Positions 14,743 through 22,127 of a stretch of DNA of 37,571 nt are shown piece after piece. The notes beneath the pieces are model-generated. The model saw nothing but the letters and a program-made list of their open reading frames with translations, searched no databases and was not told the origin of the DNA. Position numbers and translations under genes: made by a program. The first letter of the stretch is position 1; each line of letters starts with the position of its first letter. The stretch lies in the NCBI RefSeq assembly GCF_002694385.1, contig NZ_NZMB01000012.1:1-37571 (forward strand). The letters run 5' to 3'. This stretch comes from Sneathiella sp. Lineage in GTDB: Bacteria; Pseudomonadota; Alphaproteobacteria; Sneathiellales; Sneathiellaceae.

Positions 14743-15871
14743 AACTGTATCCCCTTACAAACTTTGCGATCTCCGAGGGGTCGATATCTGTGCGTATTAT
14801 CGAGTGCTCTTCGTTTTGGATTTGATGATGGTTGAACATACCAATTTCACCACTAGACATGCGAGGCGTCTCCCCTTTGCGAAAAGGCTGAGACCAAAGT
14901 ATGAGATAAATACCCTTTATCGGCTGCTCGAAAACGAGTGGTAGGGACTCCTTAATAGTACGATGATCTCGACGAGCAACGATGCTGAATGACCAGTTCA
15001 TGGCATCGAGTTCGTCATCGAGGTCTTCGATGTAGCAGGACGTTTGAAACGCATATCCCGTAACAAACGTGCTGAGCTTGTCTCTTTGCCAATCATATCG
15101 CTTCAATAATTCCGCAGGCAAAGTATCACCGTCGGCAATCTCATGATCGATAAGTTGATCGGCGTAAGCTCTACTCCCGAAGACCAGCGTGATGGGCGCT
15201 ACACCCTGCTTGAACTCCTCGATCAAGAGAAGAAAATGGTAGCCCAGCGTTGGATCATCCTTACTGGTGTGAAAATCATCTCGAATGCAAAGCCATACTG
15301 AGTTTGATATTTCGGCCCGCTGCCATGCTGTATCCGTAGTTTTGCTATGGCTTGCGAAGTCACGAAACGCTTGAAGCTGATATTGACGCTTCGAATCCCT
15401 GATCGAAGCATCGAGCGCCTGACGTTGCTCCACAGGAATCTTTGTCTCGATGAACCGATCTACAAAGTAGAACTTATCATCGCCTATTTGGTGCGTTGCG
15501 TTTTCCCCAAGCCAGTTTTTCAGATCGGCACGAGAAAGCAAACGGTCCTCCCGTGGGGGAGCGGCGTTCTTCCGTTGCGGCTTCCAGCCTGAAGCCTCAA
15601 TTAACGCAGCGTCTTCGCGCTCCATAATTTCATCGCGCAGAGCTTGTGGGGAAAGCGCCTTTTCCGACATCAAGCGTCGGAGCAAATTACGAGCGTATTC
15701 CTTCTGAGCATCTGGATAATATCTAACGGTGCGCATCTCCAAAGTATTATCAGGTTCTGGTTCTCGATTTGCGGCAAATTCCTTGCCGCTATTGTTGAAC
15801 ACATCTCTTGGAAACAGCGGCAACACATTGCCCTGCAAGTTCTGATCATTCGTTTCACTATCGTCACACAT
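14735..15871 (-). CDS. Unrecognised 378-residue protein, coupled to ankyrin gene
   Basis: I do not recognise this protein. It is soluble with no membrane segment or signal peptide. It has a basic helical region with a NLLRRLMSEKALSPQALRDEI segment, where the second part resembles a small regulatory helical motif, followed by a mixed alpha/beta C-terminal half containing NSVWLCIRDDF, GIYLILWSQPF and other hydrophobic strands. The start is uncertain: ATG at 15871 gives a clean N-terminus, while a GTG at 15964 would add 31 residues; neither has a good ribosome binding site. It is transcribed divergently from the 146-residue gene at 15991. The tight 8-base overlap with the ankyrin gene suggests a two-gene unit on the island. 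Confidence 0.65.
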   Translation of the reverse strand: MCDDSETNDQNLQGNVLPLFPRDVFNNSGKEFAANREPEPDNTLEMRTVRYYPDAQKEYARNLLRRLMSEKALSPQALRDEIMEREDAALIEASGWKPQRKNAAPPREDRLLSRADLKNWLGENATHQIGDDKFYFVDRFIETKIPVEQRQALDASIRDSKRQYQLQAFRDFASHSKTTDTAWQRAEISNSVWLCIRDDFHTSKDDPTLGYHFLLLIEEFKQGVAPITLVFGSRAYADQLIDHEIADGDTLPAELLKRYDWQRDKLSTFVTGYAFQTSCYIEDLDDELDAMNWSFSIVARRDHRTIKESLPLVFEQPIKGIYLILWSQPFRKGETPRMSSGEIGMFNHHQIQNEEHSIIRTDIDPSEIAKFVRGYSFG

Positions 15872-15990
15872 ACCGTGTCTGCCGGAGGGTTCGTCTGAAA
15901 TATGCCTTCCGACAGTCTCGGCGGAACCCGCCCCGTCGTCAATCGAACGCAGCGATGACCACACGGGCTGAAGTGACAGGAGCGAAGATC

Positions 15991-16431
15991 ATGAAGTATT
16001 CCCTTTGCGTGCATTGCCTTACCTTGGGCTACTGCAAAAACAGCACACGCCAGCTTGTTCGTGATGCGCAACTGGAAAACCCAGAATACCTACGCGACCT
16101 GCGTAACTTTGCTGCGAGTTTGGAGATCAGTGCAGACCACTTCCTCGACTATCTGTTGAACCTGTACAGGGACTATAGAGGGCGGATCGTCTCGAACGGC
16201 AACGAGGTGTTTCTGAACACCGAAGAGTTCGAGACGGACAGCATACGTGAATGGTTTCGCGACTGGGCCTGTACACCCGTGCCTGACGGAGTTCGCCCCA
16301 GACTGCGAGAAGAAAGTCGCGAGCGCATCAGACTCCTGGGAACGATCCTCTCAACACGCTTCGCGTTCGAAGCAGAGTTGTGGGGAGTGCGGGCGGCGAA
16401 CGACAATAGACCTCCGTCAGCTCAGAACTGA
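15991..16431 (+). CDS. Unrecognised 146-residue protein
   Basis: ATG at 15991 with AGGAG eight bases upstream; a longer open frame to 15808 is rejected. The protein opens with MKYSLCVHCLTLGYCKN, a cysteine cluster (C6, C9, C15) that could hold a metal. It is otherwise helical (DNA-binding-like NPEYLRDLRNFAASLEISADHFLDYLLNLY) and ends with a basic tail NDNRPPSAQN. First gene of the plus-strand mobility block, with its promoter likely in the 119-base divergent gap 15872-15990. Function unknown. Confidence 0.65.
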   Translation: MKYSLCVHCLTLGYCKNSTRQLVRDAQLENPEYLRDLRNFAASLEISADHFLDYLLNLYRDYRGRIVSNGNEVFLNTEEFETDSIREWFRDWACTPVPDGVRPRLREESRERIRLLGTILSTRFAFEAELWGVRAANDNRPPSAQN

Positions 16432-16546
16432 GGGCGTGCTGATGAACTATACAAGAAAATCGATTTACTCCCCCTGATCAGCATTCGGACTTTGGCAGGA
16501 TGCAATCGTCGGCAATCAAGTTCGACGGCAACATCAAGGTCTACGA

Positions 16547-16843
16547 ATGTCATTTATGAAAAAGCATCAAGATGCAGGCCGGTCGATCTTCATGTCGTCC
16601 ATCCAAGGCCTCGCAAACACATTGGCGCTGCTCGTCACCTTTTTGGGCGCGCCACCTCTCTACAGCAAATCAATCGGCTGGGTGCAGGCCTTTGCGGCTC
16701 GTCACTATGGCTACGGCTTCGAAGATGTGACGGCCCTCGTCTGGGGCGGTGTTTGTGCCGCCCTGGTCTTCTTCATCTCCCGCGCATCGATATCGACGGC
16801 GCTGGTGATGGGCGGGCTCGCACTCGCGACCCGCTTCCTGTGA
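16547..16843 (+). CDS. Small membrane protein of the mobility block (98 aa)
   Basis: Two or three hydrophobic segments are visible: SSIQGLANTLALLVTFLGAPPLY, ALVWGGVCAALVFFI and TALVMGGLALATRFL. The start at 16547 has AAGG seven bases upstream; an alternative ATG is nine bases later. It lies upstream of two further single-span small proteins and a coupling ATPase that lacks its own transmembrane helices, so it may help anchor or organise that ATPase. No family recognised. Confidence 0.65.
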   Translation: MSFMKKHQDAGRSIFMSSIQGLANTLALLVTFLGAPPLYSKSIGWVQAFAARHYGYGFEDVTALVWGGVCAALVFFISRASISTALVMGGLALATRFL

Positions 16844-16863
16844 ACCACGAAAGGAGTTCGACA

Positions 16864-16986
16864 ATGTTCACGAAGCATCGCCGCGTCGGCGGCATCTACA
16901 AGAAGGAAACCGATTGGGGAGCCGTCGTCGGCGTCGCATTTTGGGTCTTTGTGATCCTCGCGATCCTCGGCTCGCTCGGCGGCTGA
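16864..16986 (+). CDS. Very small single-span membrane protein (40 aa)
   Basis: A 40-residue product with a basic N-terminus (MFTKHRRVGGIYKKETDW) and one hydrophobic helix (GAVVGVAFWVFVILAILGSLGG). AAGGAG sits just before the ATG with good spacing, and the gene starts 20 bases after the previous stop, which supports it as real. Probably inserted in the inner membrane with its N-terminus inside. Function unknown. Confidence 0.65.
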   Translation: MFTKHRRVGGIYKKETDWGAVVGVAFWVFVILAILGSLGG

Positions 16987-17008
16987 AAGAGTACCCCAGT
17001 TGGATCAA

Positions 17009-17038
17009 TGCCTGAGCTTTGGAAACAAAGCTCAGGCA
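17009..17038 (+). other. 13-bp perfect hairpin with GAAA tetraloop before a ribosome binding site
   Basis: TGCCTGAGCTTTG (17009-17021) and CAAAGCTCAGGCA (17026-17038) pair perfectly around GAAA, a stable GNRA loop. There is no U-run after it, so it is not an intrinsic terminator. It ends two bases before the GAGGAG ribosome binding site (17041-17046) of the next gene and could control translation or protect the downstream mRNA. Confidence 0.7.
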
Positions 17039-17053
17039 ACGAGGAGAACCCCT

Positions 17054-17233
17054 GTGCAAGACGATCTGATCACCCGAATCTTCCGTGCCTACGAGGACTT
17101 TCAGGACAGCAAGAAGGCCTTTCTGGATGAACTCGAAAGGAAGCTCCATCCGTTTCTGGAAGTGCTGGGCGCAATCATCATGCTGGCACCGATCCTGTGG
17201 ATATTTTCTCTTCTTCTGGGAACGAACAAATAA
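17054..17233 (+). CDS. Small protein with C-terminal membrane anchor (59 aa)
   Basis: The GTG at 17054 was chosen because GAGGAG lies seven bases upstream; the frame also opens at a TTG at 17000, but that would cover the hairpin. The product has a charged helix (DLITRIFRAYEDFQDSKKAFLDELERKL) and a C-terminal hydrophobic segment (VLGAIIMLAPILWIFSLLLG), that is, a tail-anchored layout. It lies two bases before the next gene. Possible partner or membrane tether of the coupling ATPase; inference from context. Confidence 0.6.
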   Translation: MQDDLITRIFRAYEDFQDSKKAFLDELERKLHPFLEVLGAIIMLAPILWIFSLLLGTNK

Positions 17234-17235
17234 CA

Positions 17236-17520
17236 ATGAACACTATTCAGATTGATTTTGTTGAGCCGGAAATGAAGCCAATATTTGAGCGCTTCAAACT
17301 TCTCTTCGCGCCAACATCCTCCAAGTCGGACATTCCCTCAGACGTCAAGGTCTGTGTCTGGATACGGATGATCAACGCGTTTCATCCGACCGTGAAGCCC
17401 CGTGAAATCCGCTCACACTTCATCAAGTGCTTCCATCCCGATGCGGGCACGCACGTCCTCACGATTCCCGAAAAGACAAAAGTCATGGCGACACATGACC
17501 GTATTTTCAAAGGAAAGTAA
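17236..17520 (+). CDS. Small protein with HPD motif, possibly J-domain-like (94 aa)
   Basis: A soluble 94-residue protein. Near its C-terminus EIRSHFIKCFHPDAGTH places an HPD tripeptide at the end of a basic helix, followed by a second helix (EKTKVMATHDRIFKG). This is the arrangement of helix II, HPD loop and helix III in J-domains, which stimulate Hsp70. The N-terminal half is not a standard J-domain. It starts two bases after the previous stop and ends two bases before the coupling ATPase start, so it belongs to that operon. J-domain identity is tentative. Confidence 0.6.
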   Translation: MNTIQIDFVEPEMKPIFERFKLLFAPTSSKSDIPSDVKVCVWIRMINAFHPTVKPREIRSHFIKCFHPDAGTHVLTIPEKTKVMATHDRIFKGK

Positions 17521-17522
17521 TC

Positions 17523-19130
17523 ATGATGAGCAATGAAGAGTATCGGTTCGGATCAGCATCTTGGTCTGACGAGAGCGAACTCAGGCGGGCCGGACTGCTA
17601 AGCGCTCGCGGTCTACAGATCGGCTATAGCGCGAACAAATCGATCTGCCTCGAAACCGACGCGCCGATTATCACGGTCGCAGGCGCAGGCTCAGGCAAAA
17701 TGCGCGATCTCCTCGCGCTTGCGGTGGCCCGCAATGCAGGCAACCGAAATTTCATCCTCGACCCGCGCGGCGAGATCGCCGCCGTTACGATGGTGAACTT
17801 CGCTCTCAATCGGAGCTACCTTTATTGCTGGAACCCGACGGGCATGCGTGGCCTCCCGCAGCATCGCATGAACCCGCTCGATATCCTTCGCCTGAACGAT
17901 CCGCACTTCCATGCGGACTGCAAGTTCATCGCCGAAAGCCTGATCCCCACAAGCGGCGCATCGAACGGTCGTTACTTCGAGCTGCGCGCCCGCGAGTGGA
18001 TCGAGAACATCATCAAAATGCTGGTCGAACGGGACGGCAAGGTCAGCTTCCCGGCGCTCTACCGCGTCATCAACTGGATCGAGGCTGACTCGAATGCCTG
18101 GGCAGACTGTCTCGAAGCCATGCTCGGCTCCTCGATGGACAGCGTCAGACGAACTGCTGGCGAGATGCTGGCAAAGCAACAGGAAAGCGAGAAAGAGTTC
18201 GGAAGCATTCTCGGCGAAATCTACGCGCACCTGAACTTCCTTGATGATCCGATGCTTCAGGCCGCGCTGGACGGGGCCGATGCCTCGTTGGCGGATACCT
18301 GCAATTCGGGCCAGCCAACGAGTTGGGCGATCAACGTTCCCATAGAATACGTAGGTCTGTGGTCTCCGATCCTGCGCACAATGTTCACCGTGCAGATGCT
18401 CTACAAGTCGCGAGCACCTTCCGCCCCACGCGTCACGATGATCATCGATGAGGCGGGCCAGCTCGGAAACTTTGAAGCCCTGCTACGCGCCTTCACCTTT
18501 GGTCGCGGCGCTGGCGTTCAGGTCTGGGCGTTGTTTCAGGATGTCGGCCAGATCGTTCGTAACTTCGGCGCACCCGCCCTTCAGGGTTTCATGGGTTCAT
18601 CCGCATTACGCCAGTTCTTCGGCGTGCGCGACTACCAGACAGCGCAGATGGTGTCCTCAATGCTGGGCACCGAAACGCTCGAATATGACGACAGCCTGAG
18701 ACAGGCGGACTCCAAACGGCAAAAGATGAATGCCGCCATGAGCATCATGAATGGCGGCGATCCGTTCTCGGCCTACGCCGACATGAAATATCACGCCTAT
18801 GGCGAAGAGCATCGCACCAAACAGGCGCGCGCACTCATGATGCCAGAAGAAATCCTTTCGATGCCAGAAGACAGGCAAATACTCTTCATTTCGGGCAAGA
18901 GCCTTAAACCCATCTTCGCCGAAAAGCATCCCTACTACGAACGGTCAGACTTTGCTGGGCGCTTCCTGCCCAATCCGTTTCATCCGCCCCACGATTCCGT
19001 GCTTACCCCCTCAAGATGGGGTCGCCGTTGTGCGAGGGTCATCGTTGAGCGCGTGCCGCAGCAATTCTCGCACTACCCGCAATATTCGGACGGCATGTGG
19101 TCCTACGTCGAAGGCTTTCGCCCTTCATAG
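17523..19130 (+). CDS. TraG/VirD4-type coupling ATPase, no membrane anchor
   Basis: A 535-residue type IV coupling protein. Walker A is AGAGSGKM (53-60), with methionine in place of the usual Ser/Thr or Gly after the lysine. Walker B is VTMIIDEAGQLGNFEALL (IIDE 307-310). The surrounding FILDPRGEIAAV, LRAFTFGRGAGVQVWALFQD and LRQFFGVRDYQTAQMVS segments are typical of TraG/VirD4. No N-terminal transmembrane pair is present, unlike VirD4. The protein would bring DNA-relaxase complexes to a secretion channel; no relaxase or channel gene is in the window. AAGGAAAG precedes the start; an in-frame ATG three bases later is equally possible. Confidence 0.88.
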   Translation: MMSNEEYRFGSASWSDESELRRAGLLSARGLQIGYSANKSICLETDAPIITVAGAGSGKMRDLLALAVARNAGNRNFILDPRGEIAAVTMVNFALNRSYLYCWNPTGMRGLPQHRMNPLDILRLNDPHFHADCKFIAESLIPTSGASNGRYFELRAREWIENIIKMLVERDGKVSFPALYRVINWIEADSNAWADCLEAMLGSSMDSVRRTAGEMLAKQQESEKEFGSILGEIYAHLNFLDDPMLQAALDGADASLADTCNSGQPTSWAINVPIEYVGLWSPILRTMFTVQMLYKSRAPSAPRVTMIIDEAGQLGNFEALLRAFTFGRGAGVQVWALFQDVGQIVRNFGAPALQGFMGSSALRQFFGVRDYQTAQMVSSMLGTETLEYDDSLRQADSKRQKMNAAMSIMNGGDPFSAYADMKYHAYGEEHRTKQARALMMPEEILSMPEDRQILFISGKSLKPIFAEKHPYYERSDFAGRFLPNPFHPPHDSVLTPSRWGRRCARVIVERVPQQFSHYPQYSDGMWSYVEGFRPS

Positions 19131-19146
19131 AGAAAGGAGAATGATT

Positions 19147-19476
19147 GTGAGCGACAAACCTGAATTTACAATCCGCGATGGGTCAGTCAAAGCAACGACA
19201 TGGCGGAACGCTGGCGAGAATGGCGACTACTTCACCACGTCTTTCAGCCGCACCTACCGCGACGAGAAGTCGGGCGATCTGCGTGACACGAACGCGTTTT
19301 CAGGGGCCGACCTTCTGAAAGTCTCCGCCCTGGCACAGGAGGCCTATCAGCAGTCGCGAGCGCTTCGCCAAGAAGAGCGCCTTGCGCAAAGGCGCAACGA
19401 ACAAAGCAACGGCGACAGGCTGGCGGAAGCGCGGAGCGGAAGCCGTAAAAGAAGCCGCGACAATCGAGAGCGATAG
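19147..19476 (+). CDS. Conserved-type small protein downstream of coupling ATPase (109 aa)
   Basis: The start is taken as the GTG at 19147, seven bases after AAGGAG; the ATG at 19141 is only one base from it. The N-terminal half (PEFTIRDGSVKATTWRN, FTTSFSRTYRD, DTNAFSGADLLKVSALAQEAY) looks like a small beta-strand domain plus helix of a type I recall beside mobility genes in alphaproteobacteria. The C-terminus is a long, very basic and polar helix ending KRSRDNRER. It may bind nucleic acid. No functional assignment. Confidence 0.65.
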   Translation: MSDKPEFTIRDGSVKATTWRNAGENGDYFTTSFSRTYRDEKSGDLRDTNAFSGADLLKVSALAQEAYQQSRALRQEERLAQRRNEQSNGDRLAEARSGSRKRSRDNRER

Positions 19477-19481
19477 CACGG

Positions 19482-19751
19482 ATGTCGTCGAGAGATGCTC
19501 ATTCATCGATCTGCACCAAGCAGGAGCTGTTGCGGCGATTGCGCGAGAGCAGCAAGCCCGTGTGCGCCGCTACCCTTGATCTTGACGGCCACCTTGGAAA
19601 CGAGGTGAGACGACAAGGCAATGAAGAGAGGCACTCTCGCATAGCAAGGCTGCGAAACGCACTCGCCAGCGCTCAAAGTAGGCTGGAAGCTCAGCACACG
19701 TTTGCGCGGCTCAGCGGATACGCGAAAGCGCGATTTAAGAACGAACGATAG
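19482..19751 (+). CDS. Hypothetical basic protein, last gene before terminator (89 aa)
   Basis: Starts five bases after the preceding stop and ends 32 bases before a strong intrinsic terminator, which argues that it belongs to the same transcript. Helical and basic, rich in Arg, Leu and Ala. No clear ribosome binding site and no recognised family, so it could be a chance frame. Confidence 0.4.
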   Translation: MSSRDAHSSICTKQELLRRLRESSKPVCAATLDLDGHLGNEVRRQGNEERHSRIARLRNALASAQSRLEAQHTFARLSGYAKARFKNER

Positions 19752-19783
19752 CGGAATTAGGAAAGAATATCCCTCTTTGATAT

Positions 19784-19819
19784 GGCCCGATCCCGAGCAA
19801 TAGGATCGGGCCTTCTTTT
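19784..19819 (+). terminator. Rho-independent terminator of the plus-strand mobility operon
   Basis: GGCCCGATCC (19784-19793) pairs perfectly with GGATCGGGCC (19803-19812) around a 9-base loop and is followed by TTCTTTT (19813-19819). It separates the coupling-protein operon from the recombinase unit. Confidence 0.92.
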
Positions 19820-19964
19820 GCCCGAAACCCTTGCTGAGTTTGCGTTTCAGGACACAGGTAAGGTACAATTAAAGTATATATTCAGCTCGCGCAGAAATAT
19901 CGGCGCTAATCACCCCTGATGGGGTAAAGAGCTAATTTATTGTCCAAAAAGGAAATGAAACTGA

Positions 19965-19986
19965 TCAGCATGCAGTGCATTGCTGA
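19965..19986 (+). promoter_or_regulatory. Inverted repeat upstream of the recombinase unit (candidate operator)
   Basis: TCAGCATGCA and TGCATTGCTGA are inverted around one G with a single bulged base, ending 20 bases before the start of the small gene that precedes the recombinase. Likely a protein-binding site controlling excision genes; unproven. A second short hairpin ACCCC-TGAT-GGGGT lies at 19912-19925. Confidence 0.4.
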
Positions 19987-20006
19987 AGGGAGGGGAATTT
20001 GCCCTC

Positions 20007-20267
20007 ATGAAAGATATTATCAAAAAGCATCGCGATGCTGTGACGAAGCTTGGTTACTCTAAAGAGCAAGCCGATGATGTTATCCACAGAGTTTCGGCGA
20101 TCATGAATGCATTCATAGATGCCGCTTGGGGAGTCCATCCTGCTCAGTTGGGAACGAAACCAGAAGGTAAGAAAGTCCTTCTCCCAAAGGCTCAGTGTGA
20201 TAAGCTGAGAACAAAGCAAAAACAACGTGGCGAAGAAGAAACCGCAGCGCCGCTGACGGAAGGATGA
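20007..20267 (+). CDS. Small helical protein coupled to the serine recombinase (86 aa)
   Basis: ATG at 20007, with GGGAGGGG about twelve bases upstream. The product is soluble, with two helices (MKDIIKKHRDAVTKLGYSKEQADDVIHRVSAIMNAFIDAAWG) and a basic, charged tail. Its stop overlaps the recombinase ATG (ATGA), so translation of the two is coupled. By position it could be a recombination directionality factor or regulator of the recombinase, but no family signature is visible. Confidence 0.6.
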   Translation: MKDIIKKHRDAVTKLGYSKEQADDVIHRVSAIMNAFIDAAWGVHPAQLGTKPEGKKVLLPKAQCDKLRTKQKQRGEEETAAPLTEG

Positions 20268-22051
20268 AGGATTCGATGAAAGGCAAGAATGGAAGCAGCA
20301 AAGCCGTAATTTATTGTCGTGTGTCAGACACCAAGCAGACCACGCGCGGCACTGGCTTGCACTCTCAGGAAACACGGTGCCGAGAGTATGCATCCTTCCG
20401 TGGCCATGACGTCGTTCAGGTGTTTACTGATGACGCCTCCGGCGGCCTGATCAATCGCCCAGGCATGCAAGCTATGCTGTCTTTCCTACGTCAGAACCGA
20501 CGCCAGCCGCATGTTGTGATCATCGACGATATCAGCCGCCTCGCCCGTGGCATACAAGCCCATCTCGAACTTCGTGCAGCGATCAGCAAAGCGGGCGGCA
20601 TCCTTGAATCCCCGACGCTTGAATTCGGCGAAGACAGTGACAGCCAGCTCATTGAAAACCTGCTCGCAAGCGTTTCTCAGCACCAGCGCCAGAAGAACGG
20701 CGAACAAACTCTAAACCGCATGCGAGCGCGCGCGCTCAACGGTTACTGGGTCTTCCATGCCCCCGTTGGATACAAATACGAGCGTGTCAGTGGACAAGGG
20801 AAGGTCCTGCTTCCCGACGAGCCCTGCGCATCAATCCTGAGAGAGGCTTTGGAGGGTTACGCCTGCGAGCGTTTCTCGACGCAGGCTGAAGTGAAACGTT
20901 TCCTCGAAGCACAACCCGAGTTTCCGAAGACACCGCGCGGCGAGGTCACGAACCAACGGGTCAATGATTTTCTGACGCAGCCGCTCTACGCGGGCTACTT
21001 GGAGCTTCCGAAATGGGATGTCTCATTCCGTCCTGCAAAGCACGAGGGCCTTATCAGTCTTGAAACATTCAAGACCATTCAGAATCGTTTGAACGGCACC
21101 GCCCGCGTACCTGCGCGCAAAGACATAAGCCAAGATTTCCCGCTTCGCGGTTTCGTCCTATGCGGCTGCTGCGGGACGCCCCTTACTGCGAACTGGTCAA
21201 AGGGGAAGGCCGCTCACTACCCTTACTATCTCTGCCGCCAGAAGGACTGTGCAGCGAAGGGCAAGTCGATCCGCCGCGAGCTTGTTGAAGAAGAGTTTGA
21301 AGCGCTTCTAAAGGCGCTGAGGCCATCAGCAGAGCTTTTCGAGTGGGCTTCGTCTTTGTTCCGTGACCTGTGGGATCAGCGTGCCAAGACGATGAAAGAA
21401 CAAGGCAAGTCGGTGAAGGCCGAGCTTTCGCAGATCGAGCGCAAGATCGCTCAGCTTATGGATCGGCTTGTGGAAGCTGACAGCGAATCCGTTATCCGAG
21501 CCTATGAGAAGCGCATCGGTGATCTAGAAACGGATCGCATGATTATCCGCGAGCGGATCGAAAAATGCGGCACACCGCTGGCTACCTATGAGGAGACGTT
21601 CGAACACTCGATGACGTTTCTGGCAAACCCTTGGAATATTTGGGAAAACGGCAGCATTGAGCACCGTCAAACGGTCCTCAAACTGGCCTTTGCGGACCAA
21701 CTGGCGTATGACCGCGAAAGCGGTTTTCGAACACCAGAAATATCCTTACCATTCAAGATGTTAGGGGATATTTGCAGTGGAAATTTGGAAATGGCGCACC
21801 GGGGAAGATTCGAACTCCCGACCCCCAGATTCGTAGTCTGGTGCTCTATCCAGCTGAGCTACCGGTGCTTACTCTCGTTGATGGCGGGGCAACTTGTTGC
21901 TTGCGGCCGCCTGCGGATCGGGAAATTAATCAAAAGGGGGGGGCATTGCAAGCGATTAAACCGCATTTGCGTAAAAAGTTGCCGCGAAATCGGTTCTTGT
22001 CGCCACGCTGTACATTGGATACTATCGGCCCTGATTTCCGGTTACCCGTAA
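20264..22051 (+). CDS. Large serine recombinase (site-specific integrase), C-terminus read through tRNA-Arg
   Basis: Resolvase-type catalytic domain at about 13-160, with nucleophile S21 in YCRVSD and the DDISRLARG arginine segment. A Recombinase domain follows (about 190-290), then a zinc ribbon with CGCCG and CRQKDC cysteines (about 300-330), and a coiled coil (about 365-440). Large serine recombinases integrate and excise mobile elements. The frame has no stop before the tRNA gene: about the last 86 residues are translated from the antisense of tRNA-Arg and chromosomal DNA, so the native island-encoded part ends near residue 509. The tail therefore depends on where the element is integrated. 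ATG at 20264 or 20276 are both possible starts; AAGGA is better placed for the second. Confidence 0.9.
   Translation: MKDSMKGKNGSSKAVIYCRVSDTKQTTRGTGLHSQETRCREYASFRGHDVVQVFTDDASGGLINRPGMQAMLSFLRQNRRQPHVVIIDDISRLARGIQAHLELRAAISKAGGILESPTLEFGEDSDSQLIENLLASVSQHQRQKNGEQTLNRMRARALNGYWVFHAPVGYKYERVSGQGKVLLPDEPCASILREALEGYACERFSTQAEVKRFLEAQPEFPKTPRGEVTNQRVNDFLTQPLYAGYLELPKWDVSFRPAKHEGLISLETFKTIQNRLNGTARVPARKDISQDFPLRGFVLCGCCGTPLTANWSKGKAAHYPYYLCRQKDCAAKGKSIRRELVEEEFEALLKALRPSAELFEWASSLFRDLWDQRAKTMKEQGKSVKAELSQIERKIAQLMDRLVEADSESVIRAYEKRIGDLETDRMIIRERIEKCGTPLATYEETFEHSMTFLANPWNIWENGSIEHRQTVLKLAFADQLAYDRESGFRTPEISLPFKMLGDICSGNLEMAHRGRFELPTPRFVVWCSIQLSYRCLLSLMAGQLVACGRLRIGKLIKRGGHCKRLNRICVKSCREIGSCRHAVHWILSALISGYP
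21792..21868 (-). tRNA. tRNA-Arg (anticodon ACG), intact, CCA encoded
   Basis: Read on the minus strand: acceptor GCACCGG/CCGGTGC, D arm GCTC...GAGC, anticodon stem CCAGA/TCTGG with loop CTACGAA, variable loop, and T arm GGGAG-TTCGAAT-CTTCC (a G-T closing pair is tolerated), then discriminator G and CCA. Anticodon ACG is read as Arg (A34 becomes inosine). The 3' end faces the island, so the tRNA is the likely integration target and was left intact. Confidence 0.95.
21923..21951 (-). promoter_or_regulatory. Predicted promoter of tRNA-Arg
   Basis: On the minus strand TTGCAA (21951-21946) and TAATTT (21928-21923) are 17 bases apart, about 55 bases upstream of the mature tRNA. The spacer contains a run of eight identical bases (G8 on the plus strand, 21936-21943). 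It is on the chromosomal side, so island insertion does not disturb it. Confidence 0.5.
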
Positions 22052-22127
22052 CCGCCCGGCCCGGATGGGGGATTTCCCTGCCGCTTCGGGATATTGCGCG
22101 CATAGAAACAAAGAGTGTTTTACAACC

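Larger units (their letters stand above)
1..21791. mobile_element. Genomic island, right-hand part (left end outside window)
   Basis: Everything left of the tRNA-Arg gene is accessory: antirestriction protein, defence operon with an IS3 copy, coupling ATPase with small membrane proteins, and a serine recombinase whose reading frame runs into the tRNA. Everything right of the tRNA is ordinary chromosome. The right boundary is inferred to lie at or just inside the tRNA 3' end near 21792, because the tRNA is intact and its promoter lies on the chromosome side. The left boundary is not in the window. No relaxase or mating-pair genes are seen, so it may be the distal part of an ICE or a mobilisable island. 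Boundary and mobility are inference; the gene content is directly read. Confidence 0.8.

Noticed and set aside
17009-17038. Intrinsic terminator between two small membrane-protein genes
   Set aside because: Strong stem but no U-tract follows; the next ribosome binding site begins three bases after it.
17075-17084. CGAATCTTCC identical to part of the tRNA T arm, as a possible second attachment site
   Set aside because: Only ten bases, inside a coding gene, and the match stops before the acceptor stem; chance is likely.
22065-22127. Upstream extension of the OmpA-like lipoprotein
   Set aside because: It would bury the signal peptide and lipobox; ATG at 22128 gives a normal lipoprotein precursor.
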